DNA of 64,000 nucleotides from Labia minor (lineage: Eukaryota > Arthropoda > Insecta > Dermaptera > Spongiphoridae). The position numbers and the translations under genes were made by a program. Below are positions 11,390-22,490 of this stretch, piece after piece (the stretch's first letter is position 1; each line of letters opens with the position of its first letter). The DNA is taken from assembly GCA_963082975.1 (NCBI GenBank), contig OY720345.1, positions 58,200,528-58,264,527 on the forward strand, read 5' to 3'. The notes under the pieces are model-generated. The model was not told the origin of the DNA. It searched no databases and worked only from the letters and a program-made list of their open reading frames with translations.

Positions 11390-11580
11390 ATGTAATATTT
11401 ATTTAAAAATTTATTCAAATTATAAAATGCTATTTACAAATTTTTCTCAATAGCAAACATCTTTTTTACATATTTTATTTAATTTTCCACTTCCATTAAA
11501 ATTTGACAATTTTTAATTTGCAATTATTGAATTTACACATCTAGATGAAACGAGCAATGTTCTATGTAATATATAATATA
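11390..11580 (+). repeat. Family D repeat copy
   Basis: It shares 'gaatttacacatctagatga' with the copy at 34800-34990 and the 'catatctttttt' block with 540-760. Noncoding. Confidence 0.6.
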
Positions 11581-11583
11581 TAA

Positions 11584-11995
11584 CAATGATGGCCAACCCG
11601 TGGCTCGCGACCCACATGTGGCTCTTTTTGAGTTTATTGCGGTAATTAAAAAATTTAAAGTTATCACAATTTAGAATTTACATATATTATCCTGGGAAAA
11701 AGCTACGTCATGACACATATTTATTTACATATAATTATTTAAAGGGAATTTAACATTTAGTTATTTCTGCAAGTTTAAAACTCTGTCTACGAGTAATTTA
11801 TTACAATAGCAATAGCAGAACTATTGCATGCGGGGCATACGACTTATTATTAATATAATTAGGTATTTTAATCGCGTTCGTAATCGTAATTTTTGTTCAT
11901 GTGACTACAACCCCCCAACCTCCAAAGTAAAATTTTTTTTCGATTTGGCTCTAACATTTTCGATTTTTGATTATGGCTCGAAGAATCACCCCCTG
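11584..11995. mobile_element. hAT-like nonautonomous remnant
   Basis: The left end 'caatgatggccaacccgtgg' followed by 'ctcgcgacccacatgtggct' is the widespread hAT-type end carried by many animal nonautonomous elements. A matching phrase near the right end ('tggctc...gaagaatcaccccctga', 11965-11996) suggests the other boundary. No transposase is present. Confidence 0.5.
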
Positions 11996-11999
11996 ATAT

Positions 12000-12130
12000 A
12001 TAATATTTATTTGAAAATCAATTAAAATTACAAAAGACTATCTACAATTGTTATGATCTCACTAATAAACATAAGTTTTTTAAATATTGTTTGGTTACAC
12101 ATTGTATTTAATTTTCCACAAAACCCACCA
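12000..12130 (+). repeat. Family D repeat copy
   Basis: The block from 'atttgaaaatcaattaaaat' through 'cattgtatttaattttccac' matches the other family D copies. Noncoding. Confidence 0.55.
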
Positions 12131-12359
12131 TATTGATGTACATTCTGAGGTATCCTTCCAGGGCGTAATCTTTTCTTCTCAACTGTAGAAATCATGATCT
12201 TCAAAGGGAAGGCTTCATACACAGTGTTTATGCATTTTACAAAATGGGAGCCAAGTAAATCTTTCAGGTCCAATCGCTTTATCCACCTTTCAAATTATGA
12301 TTACTGGGAAAACAAAATGGGTCTCCTGCAGGAATTGAATTTGTTATAACTGCAAAAAT

Positions 12360-12911
12360 ACGAAATATTATACAATTTATATAAAATTAATTTGGTAATT
12401 ATTCAAGTAAACGCCTTTTGGGTTCCTTTTGCAATTAAAAATAAACTTTTCTTATGAAATTTTTTCTGGCCTCTTCTAGTTTGCGAGATAAAAATTATTA
12501 AAATAAAGATTTTTTGAGTTTGACAGATTAGTTATGAACTTTGTGCCATTAAGTAATGTTTTATTGACTAATTCACTAATTATTTACTTATTCACTAATT
12601 TTCGTATTTTATAAGTTCGGTTTGAATATAGGAAAGGTTTATAATTTTTATAAATCAAAACCGAACATATAAAAACAGAAAATTAGTGCGCCATCTGGCA
12701 GCCAAACGGATAAAACATGCTAGCTAAATAGAATATCAATGGATTTATATGCATATTTTAATAATTTTTATCTCATAAACTAGAAGAGGCCCAAAAAAAT
12801 TTCATAAGAAAAGTATATTTGTAATTGCAAAAGGAACCAAATGGTAAAGTATTATCCAAATCCATGAAAAGGCGTTTACTTGAATAATTATATATAATTT
12901 ATAAAATATTA
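12360..12911. mobile_element. Fold-back / long-TIR MITE
   Basis: About 150-bp arms are inverted copies of each other: 'attcaagtaaacgcctttt' at 12403-12421 faces 'aaaggcgtttacttgaat' at 12869-12886, and 'gcctcttctagtttgcgaga' faces 'tctcataaactagaagaggc'. A second, shorter inverted pair ('gttcggttt'/'aaaaccgaac') lies in the middle. Length is about 550 bp with no ORF. The probable target duplication is short (TA-like) and was not resolved. The superfamily is unknown. Confidence 0.75.
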
Positions 12912-13239
12912 TGGTATAAAATAAAATTCAAATATTCTATTAAAAATATTTTTTTAGTTGTGAAATATAATTAATAATTGAGTAATAAACAAAATATAAA
13001 AACAAAACCCAAAATATAGATTATTGACTAAATCATTTTAATTGGTGATTTTTGGTTTAGTCGAAGTTTTATATACATTTTTGAAATTTAACTTCCTTTG
13101 GGTTCTTTGATTAGATATTAATAAAACTATAGTCTATGTTAAAATATGGGTGCTTAAGAACATTCTTAAATCATATTTGGATTCACCAGGTTTTGAAAAG
13201 TAGAACTATTGTTTCTAACGTTGTTTAATATTTAACTTT
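12912..13239. other. AT-rich stretch without features
   Basis: Nothing recognisable apart from AT-rich sequence. Confidence 0.55.
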
Positions 13240-14143
13240 ATTTATACAATAACTTGTAAGGGGAAGGGCCCACAGTGGATGCCAACAGGCCCCTTACAAG
13301 GAGAAAGGAAGAAGGGGGAGAGAAGGGAGGGAAAATGTGATAGAAGAGAGAAGAGGGGAAATGGGAGAGGGAAAAATGGAACTTATGGAGAGGGAAAAAT
13401 GAGTTTGTCTCCACAGGTAAGCAGGTGGGTATCTTCTTGAAGGGGGAAAATATTACCAGCGGCTGCAGAGTACAAACTGACTTTCCTCCAGTGGTCCAGC
13501 GGAGAGGAAGTTAATTGGGCGCCATGCTATGCTCAGGGGTAAAGCAAATTTAAAGAGACTGGGACAATAAGGATGTAGTTAAATTAAATTGAAAGACGGT
13601 TGTAAAAAGAAAACGTATAATTATAAGTTGAAAATAAATATTATATCAATTCTCCACCATGGGAGTCACAAAAGATCCATCCAACATGGAGGATCAAAAC
13701 ACGTCTTTATATAAAGAACGTGGAGACAAGACTATACGTCTTTACATAAAGAACGATAGTATCTGACTATTTATAATTTCTCCACCATAGGAGTCACAAA
13801 GGATCCATCCAACATGGAGGATCACCTTTAAACACAAAAAACACGTCTTTATATAAAAAACGTGGAGAACAGACTACGAGTCTTTACATAAAGAACGCTA
13901 GTAGCAGACTGACTATATAAGGCTAAAAAGGTCGTCGCCGACCGCACTGAGGGTCGAGTTTGCTTGCTCCGGGTTGGTTGTTGGACTCCACGTGGACTCT
14001 GCTCGCTCCTGATTGGTTCGCGCCTGCTCCACGTGGACTCTGCTCGTTCCGGATAGGCTATCGGTGGTAATGCCGGTCCCTGATTGGGTCGTGCTCGCCT
14101 CCGCTTGCGGTTTTGTGTGGTGGCTTCTGCTTCGCTTGCCACA
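13240..14143 (-). mobile_element. LTR-retrotransposon fossil: one LTR with primer-binding site and leader
   Basis: Read on the minus strand, the LTR runs from TGTGGCAAGCG (14143) to AGCA (13525), beginning TG and ending CA, about 619 bp. It is followed at once by TGGCGCCCAATTAA, a tRNA-type primer-binding site (13524-13511). The U3 part is GC-rich, with CCAATCAG boxes, CCACGTGG E-boxes and a TATATAA element. The R/U5 part contains a roughly 125-bp internal direct duplication. The leader (down to about 13240) is pyrimidine-rich and includes a hairpin with CTTGTAAGGGG arms at 13253-13303. The element is broken: only this end is seen. The U3 starts inside the ankyrin block, so it inserted into that sequence. 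Family is probably gypsy- or BEL-like, judging only from the primer site. Confidence 0.65.
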
Positions 14144-14578
14144 ATTGAAATATATCAGGCTTTTCTTCAACCAAACTTGACATTAAAATTAATGCTGTTT
14201 GTCGATCATTATTATAAGAATTGATCTTAATACCATTGTTTATCAACTTGTCTGTCATTTCATACTGTTGATAAATAATTGACAAATGAAGTGGAGAATT
14301 TCCATCAAGGTCCGGTAAGGAAAGATATGCTCTGAACTGAAGTAGATAATCAACTATTTCATTGAAGTTACGGATTATGGCCATCATGAATGGAGTTGGC
14401 AACAAATGATTTTGAGAATAAATTTCTACATTTCGCATTACTAAATCTTGAACAAAATCAAGTTTACCTAGGTCACATGCAAGGTGTAATAATGTGTTAT
14501 TTTGATTGTCTAAATGTTCTAGATTAGCTCCGAAATTTATTAAATGACTATATTTTTTTTTTAAACTCCTTGAGAGTA
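14144..14578 (-). pseudogene. Ankyrin block B, unit 1
   Basis: About 140 codons with at least three ankyrin repeats. Landmarks are NQNNTLLHLACDLGKLDFV, then LDGNSPLHLSIIYQQYEMTD and DRQTALILMSSL. It follows 'accgggcag', which resembles a splice acceptor but could be chance. Downstream the frame runs directly into LTR U3 sequence at 14143, so its C-terminus is lost. Upstream it is separated from block A by LINE ORF1 and a MITE. It is probably a piece of a host ankyrin-repeat gene; the parent protein is not recognised. Confidence 0.75.
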
Positions 14579-14667
14579 CAGCAATCTGCCCGGTTGAGCA
14601 CTAATTGTTTTTTGTGGTCCATTTTCATTATTATACATAATTTACAATATACAATGACACATTATTG

Positions 14668-14964
14668 CAGGGGTGCTCAAACTTGAACTGCTGGCGATCT
14701 ACCTCAATATTTTTAGACTACTTACGATCGACTCTGAGAGACTGCAAGTGTGTGTGATGCAGGGTTGTCGTACATACACGATACACCCTACCTACCTAGG
14801 TAGGGCGTACCGTAGCATATATAGATATTAGCTTTCTGCGCAGTATAGGTACATTATTTTAGTCAAGGTTTGGGTTAGGTTTAGTTAGGTTCTTCTCTAC
14901 AATATCAATGAAAAAACTCATAGTTATTCAAAATCGATCGCGATCGACCGTTTGAGCACCCCTG
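14668..14964. mobile_element. hAT MITE, unit 1
   Basis: 297 bp with 15-bp perfect terminal inverted repeats CAGGGGTGCTCAAAC / GTTTGAGCACCCCTG and a perfect 8-bp target duplication CATTATTG at 14660-14667 and 14965-14972, diagnostic of the hAT superfamily. No ORF. It sits near the 3' end of the LINE ORF1 piece. Its right end also shares 'cgatcgaccgtttgagcacc' with the end of the hAT transposase element at 28372-28395, so that element or a close relative probably mobilised it. Confidence 0.95.
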
Positions 14965-14972
14965 CATTATTG

Positions 14973-16040
14973 GCACGTAGAGTATCCTTCCAGTGAGGGA
15001 TCTCCCTTATAATCTTTTTGCATATTTTAATTATATGTAGAGCCGTTACAGTTGGCGCATTTAACATTGTTATCTCGCGTTTTGCGGGGGCAAAGTTTTG
15101 TTTCGTATTGACCCGCGCATTTGACACACTTAAAGGTTTTACGGCAGTAGGTTTTGGTATGCCCGTAGGCCTGGCACCTGGTGCATTGGGGCACTATTCT
15201 TTTGACGTGAGGTGCTTCGCATTTAATAATGCTGTTACCTAGTTTTTGTAATGAGTATATCTCATTATTTTCTTTGGATCTAATGTCAATATGAAACATT
15301 GGTAGTGGTTTTTTTGTAATTCGATGTTTCATGTTGTGAATGTTTACCACATCATGGCCTTGTTCCTTAAGGTTTATTTTTATTTCATCGATATCTGTGC
15401 CATGATGTAATCCTCTTAGTATAAATCTAAAGGTTTTTTCACTTTTCGGTCTAAATGTGTGATATTGTGTATTTCTACTGTCGAGCTCCTTAATTAATGT
15501 CTTGAAATGATTGGCCTCTAGAACTTGTACTTTTATTGTTTCATAGCTGGTGTTTTTAATTGTATATTTGTTATCTGTGATTTGTTTCAGTAAGTCATGA
15601 ATGGGTTTGATTAACCCAACGTTGTATATTGTTATGGGTGGTGGGTTGTACATAACTTTTGTGTTGTTTTTATCTTCTGTTTCCTTATTATTATCTTCTG
15701 ATAAACTGGAGAAACTATTTCTTGTTTCTATGGGCCCCGCTAGCCAGTAGTCTGTTAATTTTAGTTGTTTTCTGACGGGCAATACTTCTGGGCTTCTATT
15801 TCACTACGCAGTGTTATATGGAAGAGATTCGTCTGATTCATTGTTTGCTTGTGTATCGTGGACCGCGTGTAACTCTACATTACTTGATGTATGAGCCTCA
15901 GTAGTGTTTGACTGTGTCTGTTTAATTTCATCGGGCCGAGAGGAGTACATGATTGGATCACCTTTACTTGAGGTGGATGGGGCTAGGGTAAGATTCATTG
16001 ATTGTTGAAGGGGAGAGAACAAATTGTCTAATTTTTGCCA
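14973..16040 (-). pseudogene. Jockey-like LINE ORF1 (gag-like, zinc knuckles), unit 1
   Basis: Two blocks lie in one frame: an N-terminal part (16061-15804) and a 251-codon part (15782-15027), split by two adjacent in-frame stops (TAG TGA near 15804). The 251-codon part has a PRE_C2HC-type domain at residues about 118-188 (RFILRGLHHGTDIDEI, FHIDIRSKENNEIY). A CCHC knuckle follows (C200, C203, H208, C213), then a second knuckle with Tyr where His is expected (CVKCAGQYETKLC), and the start of a third. Such ORF1 proteins bind LINE RNA. The frame is lost after the third knuckle and the MITE follows. A dead fragment. Confidence 0.88.
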
Positions 16041-16263
16041 TATAAATTGGTGTCCTACCAAAGCTGTCTGTTAAGTCAACGTATACATTTTTATTAATTA
16101 AAACATTCACGATGTCATCTCTTCCACATAACACTGCGTAATGGAATAGAGAAAAATGAAAATTTCCGGAATATATTATTAAATTTTTTTTTATTGTTTC
16201 TTCATGTTGATTTTGAAATTCTTCAATTGACATTTGTAATAAATTTTCTAAATAATTAAAAAC
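16041..16263 (-). pseudogene. Ankyrin block A, unit 1
   Basis: About 75 codons: an N-terminal helix region (NYLENLLQMSIEEFQNQHEE), then an ankyrin repeat, HFSLFHYAVLCGRDDIVNVL followed by DSFGRTPIYMA. It lies in the same frame as the reverse-transcriptase piece just upstream, so one 257-codon ORF (16737-15964) reads RT then ankyrin with the switch after the residues DKVWH. The block ends where LINE ORF1 sequence begins. It and block B look like two parts of one ankyrin gene separated by the LINE piece. Confidence 0.75.
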
Positions 16264-17066
16264 GTGCCAAACCTTGTCTAATGCTTGAGATATATCTAGG
16301 AAAGCGGCCGAGCAATATCTTTTAGCATTTAGATCTCTGTTTATCTGGTTAACCAACCTGTGCACCTGCTCTATTGTTCCGTTTTTCGTGCGGAATCCAA
16401 ATTGATGTTCCGGGATTATTCCTCTTTTAGCGATTATTATGTTTAATCTTTTGAGGTACATTTTTTCGAAAAGTTTAGACAATATAGGTAGTATACTTAT
16501 AGGTCTGTAGGATGTAACATCTTCTGGCTTTTTGTCGGGTTTAAGGATCATAATAATTTGGGCCACTTTCCAACTTGTGGGAAAGTAGTTTAGATGTAAA
16601 ATTCCATTGAAGATATAAGTTATTAGTTTTACGCATTTAGCTGAGAGTTCTTGCAAAATTGTGCCAGTGATTAGATCAAATCCAGGTGACTTTTTTGGAT
16701 TAATTTCCTTTCTTATAGTTTGTTTGTTTGACTTCATTTGGTGTAAATTTTTTATGAGGTAAATCCATTTGGAAAGGAACGTTAAGAAAGTCAGTTATTT
16801 CTTTTTCTTCATCAGTGGATAGTGATGTAGGGAAGGGATGAAATACTTTTTTAAGATGTTTGGAGAATACTTCAGTTTTTTCTTTATCGTTTCTGGTCCA
16901 GTTATTGTCATTATCTTTAATAGGTGGGTTGTGATGTTGTGTCCATTTGAGTTTCCTGGTAGCTTTCGAGAGCGAGTAGTCCGTTGCCTCAGTTGGGGTT
17001 AGATTTTCAAGGTATTCTTGTATTTCTTGGTTTTTTTCTTTTTGGAATAGGTCTTTTAGTTCTTTT
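16264..17066 (-). pseudogene. LINE ORF2 reverse-transcriptase fragment, unit 1
   Basis: From upstream: a linker with 'EATDYSLSKATRKLKWTQ' typical of Jockey-clade ORF2, then FTPNEVK, KKSPGFDLITG, LKPDKKPEDVTSYRPISILP and EHQFGFRTKNGT (RT motifs 1-3). Motif A follows (AAFLDISQALDKVWH), where the sequence switches to ankyrin block A. The YxDD motif, thumb and endonuclease are absent. A frameshift lies near 16737, where the frame with the linker ends. The upstream edge abuts LTR U3 sequence at about 17067. Confidence 0.88.
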
Positions 17067-17368
17067 GTCGACTGACACTCATGTGTCCTCCGTCGGCTTT
17101 TTATAGCTGCTCGTAGTGCACGTGGATTGTCCCGGATCGGCCGTCGTCGATGGAATTAGCGCTGATTGGTCTGGGTCGAGTTTGCTTGCTCCGGGTTGGC
17201 TCGTGATGGACTCCACGTGGAGTATGCTCGCTCCTGATTGGTTCGCGCCTGCTCCACGTGGACTCTGCTCGTTCCGGATAGGCTATCGGTGGTAATGCCG
17301 GTCCCTGATTGGGTCGTGCTCGCCTCCGCTTGCGGTTTTGTGTGGTGGCTTCTGCTTCGCTTGCCACA
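17067..17368 (-). mobile_element. LTR U3 fragment, unit 2 (fossil)
   Basis: It is the same U3 as at 13951-14143 but with a different distal part. On the minus strand it carries three CCAATCAG boxes, CCACGTGG palindromes, TATAAAAAG (17105-17097) and an arthropod-type initiator TCAGT about 32 bp downstream (17075-17071). The LINE reverse-transcriptase piece begins right after. Only this LTR part is present. Whether it drives transcription is not known. Confidence 0.6.
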
Positions 17369-17803
17369 ATTGAAATATATCAGGCTTTTCTTCAACCAAA
17401 CTTGACATTAAAATTAATGCTGTTTGTCGATCATTATTATAAGAATTGATCTTAATACCATTGTTTATCAACTTGTCTGTCATTTCATACTGTTGATAAA
17501 TAATTGACAAATGAAGTGGAGAATTTCCATCAAGGTCCGGTAAGGAAAGATATGCTCTGAACTGAAGTAGATAATCAACTATTTCATTGAAGTTACGGAT
17601 TATGGCCATCATGAATGGAGTTGGCAACAAATGATTTTGAGAATAAATTTCTACATTTCGCATTACTAAATCTTGAACAAAATCAAGTTTACCTAGGTCA
17701 CATGCAAGGTGTAATAATGTGTTATTTTGATTGTCTAAATGTTCTAGATTAGCTCCGAAATTTATTAAATGACTATATTTTTTTTTTAAACTCCTTGAGA
17801 GTA
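17369..17803 (-). pseudogene. Ankyrin block B, unit 2
   Basis: Same sequence and translation as 14144-14578, shifted by 3,225 bp. Confidence 0.75.
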
Positions 17804-17892
17804 CAGCAATCTGCCCGGTTGAGCACTAATTGTTTTTTGTGGTCCATTTTCATTATTATACATAATTTACAATATACAATGACACATTATTG

Positions 17893-18189
17893 CAGGGGTG
17901 CTCAAACTTGAACTGCTGGCGATCTACCTCAATATTTTTAGACTACTTACGATCGACTCTGAGAGACTGCAAGTGTGTGTGATGCAGGGTTGTCGTACAT
18001 ACACGATACACCCTACCTACCTAGGTAGGGCGTACCGTAGCATATATAGATATTAGCTTTCTGCGCAGTATAGGTACATTATTTTAGTCAAGGTTTGGGT
18101 TAGGTTTAGTTAGGTTCTTCTCTACAATATCAATGAAAAAACTCATAGTTATTCAAAATCGATCGCGATCGACCGTTTGAGCACCCCTG
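17893..18189. mobile_element. hAT MITE, unit 2
   Basis: Same as 14668-14964, with the same CATTATTG duplication. It was therefore present before the array was amplified. Confidence 0.95.
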
Positions 18190-18197
18190 CATTATTG

Positions 18198-19265
18198 GCA
18201 CGTAGAGTATCCTTCCAGTGAGGGATCTCCCTTATAATCTTTTTGCATATTTTAATTATATGTAGAGCCGTTACAGTTGGCGCATTTAACATTGTTATCT
18301 CGCGTTTTGCGGGGGCAAAGTTTTGTTTCGTATTGACCCGCGCATTTGACACACTTAAAGGTTTTACGGCAGTAGGTTTTGGTATGCCCGTAGGCCTGGC
18401 ACCTGGTGCATTGGGGCACTATTCTTTTGACGTGAGGTGCTTCGCATTTAATAATGCTGTTACCTAGTTTTTGTAATGAGTATATCTCATTATTTTCTTT
18501 GGATCTAATGTCAATATGAAACATTGGTAGTGGTTTTTTTGTAATTCGATGTTTCATGTTGTGAATGTTTACCACATCATGGCCTTGTTCCTTAAGGTTT
18601 ATTTTTATTTCATCGATATCTGTGCCATGATGTAATCCTCTTAGTATAAATCTAAAGGTTTTTTCACTTTTCGGTCTAAATGTGTGATATTGTGTATTTC
18701 TACTGTCGAGCTCCTTAATTAATGTCTTGAAATGATTGGCCTCTAGAACTTGTACTTTTATTGTTTCATAGCTGGTGTTTTTAATTGTATATTTGTTATC
18801 TGTGATTTGTTTCAGTAAGTCATGAATGGGTTTGATTAACCCAACGTTGTATATTGTTATGGGTGGTGGGTTGTACATAACTTTTGTGTTGTTTTTATCT
18901 TCTGTTTCCTTATTATTATCTTCTGATAAACTGGAGAAACTATTTCTTGTTTCTATGGGCCCCGCTAGCCAGTAGTCTGTTAATTTTAGTTGTTTTCTGA
19001 CGGGCAATACTTCTGGGCTTCTATTTCACTACGCAGTGTTATATGGAAGAGATTCGTCTGATTCATTGTTTGCTTGTGTATCGTGGACCGCGTGTAACTC
19101 TACATTACTTGATGTATGAGCCTCAGTAGTGTTTGACTGTGTCTGTTTAATTTCATCGGGCCGAGAGGAGTACATGATTGGATCACCTTTACTTGAGGTG
19201 GATGGGGCTAGGGTAAGATTCATTGATTGTTGAAGGGGAGAGAACAAATTGTCTAATTTTTGCCA
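18198..19265 (-). pseudogene. Jockey-like LINE ORF1, unit 2
   Basis: Same as the unit 1 copy, including the paired in-frame stops near 19029. Confidence 0.88.
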
Positions 19266-19488
19266 TATAAATTGGTGTCCTACCAAAGCTGTCTGTTAAG
19301 TCAACGTATACATTTTTATTAATTAAAACATTCACGATGTCATCTCTTCCACATAACACTGCGTAATGGAATAGAGAAAAATGAAAATTTCCGGAATATA
19401 TTATTAAATTTTTTTTTATTGTTTCTTCATGTTGATTTTGAAATTCTTCAATTGACATTTGTAATAAATTTTCTAAATAATTAAAAAC
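19266..19488 (-). pseudogene. Ankyrin block A, unit 2
   Basis: Same as 16041-16263; part of the 257-codon fused frame 19962-19189. Confidence 0.75.
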
Positions 19489-20291
19489 GTGCCAAACCTT
19501 GTCTAATGCTTGAGATATATCTAGGAAAGCGGCCGAGCAATATCTTTTAGCATTTAGATCTCTGTTTATCTGGTTAACCAACCTGTGCACCTGCTCTATT
19601 GTTCCGTTTTTCGTGCGGAATCCAAATTGATGTTCCGGGATTATTCCTCTTTTAGCGATTATTATGTTTAATCTTTTGAGGTACATTTTTTCGAAAAGTT
19701 TAGACAATATAGGTAGTATACTTATAGGTCTGTAGGATGTAACATCTTCTGGCTTTTTGTCGGGTTTAAGGATCATAATAATTTGGGCCACTTTCCAACT
19801 TGTGGGAAAGTAGTTTAGATGTAAAATTCCATTGAAGATATAAGTTATTAGTTTTACGCATTTAGCTGAGAGTTCTTGCAAAATTGTGCCAGTGATTAGA
19901 TCAAATCCAGGTGACTTTTTTGGATTAATTTCCTTTCTTATAGTTTGTTTGTTTGACTTCATTTGGTGTAAATTTTTTATGAGGTAAATCCATTTGGAAA
20001 GGAACGTTAAGAAAGTCAGTTATTTCTTTTTCTTCATCAGTGGATAGTGATGTAGGGAAGGGATGAAATACTTTTTTAAGATGTTTGGAGAATACTTCAG
20101 TTTTTTCTTTATCGTTTCTGGTCCAGTTATTGTCATTATCTTTAATAGGTGGGTTGTGATGTTGTGTCCATTTGAGTTTCCTGGTAGCTTTCGAGAGCGA
20201 GTAGTCCGTTGCCTCAGTTGGGGTTAGATTTTCAAGGTATTCTTGTATTTCTTGGTTTTTTTCTTTTTGGAATAGGTCTTTTAGTTCTTTT
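19489..20291 (-). pseudogene. LINE ORF2 reverse-transcriptase fragment, unit 2
   Basis: Same as 16264-17066, ending at the same RT/ankyrin junction. Confidence 0.88.
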
Positions 20292-20593
20292 GTCGACTGA
20301 CACTCATGTGTCCTCCGTCGGCTTTTTATAGCTGCTCGTAGTGCACGTGGATTGTCCCGGATCGGCCGTCGTCGATGGAATTAGCGCTGATTGGTCTGGG
20401 TCGAGTTTGCTTGCTCCGGGTTGGCTCGTGATGGACTCCACGTGGAGTATGCTCGCTCCTGATTGGTTCGCGCCTGCTCCACGTGGACTCTGCTCGTTCC
20501 GGATAGGCTATCGGTGGTAATGCCGGTCCCTGATTGGGTCGTGCTCGCCTCCGCTTGCGGTTTTGTGTGGTGGCTTCTGCTTCGCTTGCCACA
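20292..20593 (-). mobile_element. LTR U3 fragment, unit 3 (fossil)
   Basis: Same as 17067-17368, with the same CCAAT, TATA and initiator-like motifs. Confidence 0.6.
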
Positions 20594-21028
20594 ATTGAAA
20601 TATATCAGGCTTTTCTTCAACCAAACTTGACATTAAAATTAATGCTGTTTGTCGATCATTATTATAAGAATTGATCTTAATACCATTGTTTATCAACTTG
20701 TCTGTCATTTCATACTGTTGATAAATAATTGACAAATGAAGTGGAGAATTTCCATCAAGGTCCGGTAAGGAAAGATATGCTCTGAACTGAAGTAGATAAT
20801 CAACTATTTCATTGAAGTTACGGATTATGGCCATCATGAATGGAGTTGGCAACAAATGATTTTGAGAATAAATTTCTACATTTCGCATTACTAAATCTTG
20901 AACAAAATCAAGTTTACCTAGGTCACATGCAAGGTGTAATAATGTGTTATTTTGATTGTCTAAATGTTCTAGATTAGCTCCGAAATTTATTAAATGACTA
21001 TATTTTTTTTTTAAACTCCTTGAGAGTA
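20594..21028 (-). pseudogene. Ankyrin block B, unit 3
   Basis: Same as the other units. Confidence 0.75.
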
Positions 21029-21117
21029 CAGCAATCTGCCCGGTTGAGCACTAATTGTTTTTTGTGGTCCATTTTCATTATTATACATAATTTACAATAT
21101 ACAATGACACATTATTG

Positions 21118-21414
21118 CAGGGGTGCTCAAACTTGAACTGCTGGCGATCTACCTCAATATTTTTAGACTACTTACGATCGACTCTGAGAGACTGCAAGTG
21201 TGTGTGATGCAGGGTTGTCGTACATACACGATACACCCTACCTACCTAGGTAGGGCGTACCGTAGCATATATAGATATTAGCTTTCTGCGCAGTATAGGT
21301 ACATTATTTTAGTCAAGGTTTGGGTTAGGTTTAGTTAGGTTCTTCTCTACAATATCAATGAAAAAACTCATAGTTATTCAAAATCGATCGCGATCGACCG
21401 TTTGAGCACCCCTG
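21118..21414. mobile_element. hAT MITE, unit 3
   Basis: Same element and same 8-bp target duplication as in units 1 and 2. Confidence 0.95.
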
Positions 21415-21422
21415 CATTATTG

Positions 21423-22490
21423 GCACGTAGAGTATCCTTCCAGTGAGGGATCTCCCTTATAATCTTTTTGCATATTTTAATTATATGTAGAGCCGTTACA
21501 GTTGGCGCATTTAACATTGTTATCTCGCGTTTTGCGGGGGCAAAGTTTTGTTTCGTATTGACCCGCGCATTTGACACACTTAAAGGTTTTACGGCAGTAG
21601 GTTTTGGTATGCCCGTAGGCCTGGCACCTGGTGCATTGGGGCACTATTCTTTTGACGTGAGGTGCTTCGCATTTAATAATGCTGTTACCTAGTTTTTGTA
21701 ATGAGTATATCTCATTATTTTCTTTGGATCTAATGTCAATATGAAACATTGGTAGTGGTTTTTTTGTAATTCGATGTTTCATGTTGTGAATGTTTACCAC
21801 ATCATGGCCTTGTTCCTTAAGGTTTATTTTTATTTCATCGATATCTGTGCCATGATGTAATCCTCTTAGTATAAATCTAAAGGTTTTTTCACTTTTCGGT
21901 CTAAATGTGTGATATTGTGTATTTCTACTGTCGAGCTCCTTAATTAATGTCTTGAAATGATTGGCCTCTAGAACTTGTACTTTTATTGTTTCATAGCTGG
22001 TGTTTTTAATTGTATATTTGTTATCTGTGATTTGTTTCAGTAAGTCATGAATGGGTTTGATTAACCCAACGTTGTATATTGTTATGGGTGGTGGGTTGTA
22101 CATAACTTTTGTGTTGTTTTTATCTTCTGTTTCCTTATTATTATCTTCTGATAAACTGGAGAAACTATTTCTTGTTTCTATGGGCCCCGCTAGCCAGTAG
22201 TCTGTTAATTTTAGTTGTTTTCTGACGGGCAATACTTCTGGGCTTCTATTTCACTACGCAGTGTTATATGGAAGAGATTCGTCTGATTCATTGTTTGCTT
22301 GTGTATCGTGGACCGCGTGTAACTCTACATTACTTGATGTATGAGCCTCAGTAGTGTTTGACTGTGTCTGTTTAATTTCATCGGGCCGAGAGGAGTACAT
22401 GATTGGATCACCTTTACTTGAGGTGGATGGGGCTAGGGTAAGATTCATTGATTGTTGAAGGGGAGAGAACAAATTGTCTAATTTTTGCCA
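21423..22490 (-). pseudogene. Jockey-like LINE ORF1, unit 3
   Basis: Same as the unit 1 copy. Confidence 0.88.

Noticed and set aside
13849-14170. Minus-strand frames rich in Arg, Ser and Pro at the array edge and in each unit
   Set aside because: They read through GC-rich LTR U3 sequence and change between units at the divergent edge; no protein family fits.
15018-15242. A 74-codon plus-strand frame repeated in every unit
   Set aside because: It is antisense to the LINE ORF1 zinc knuckles; its repetition only reflects the array.
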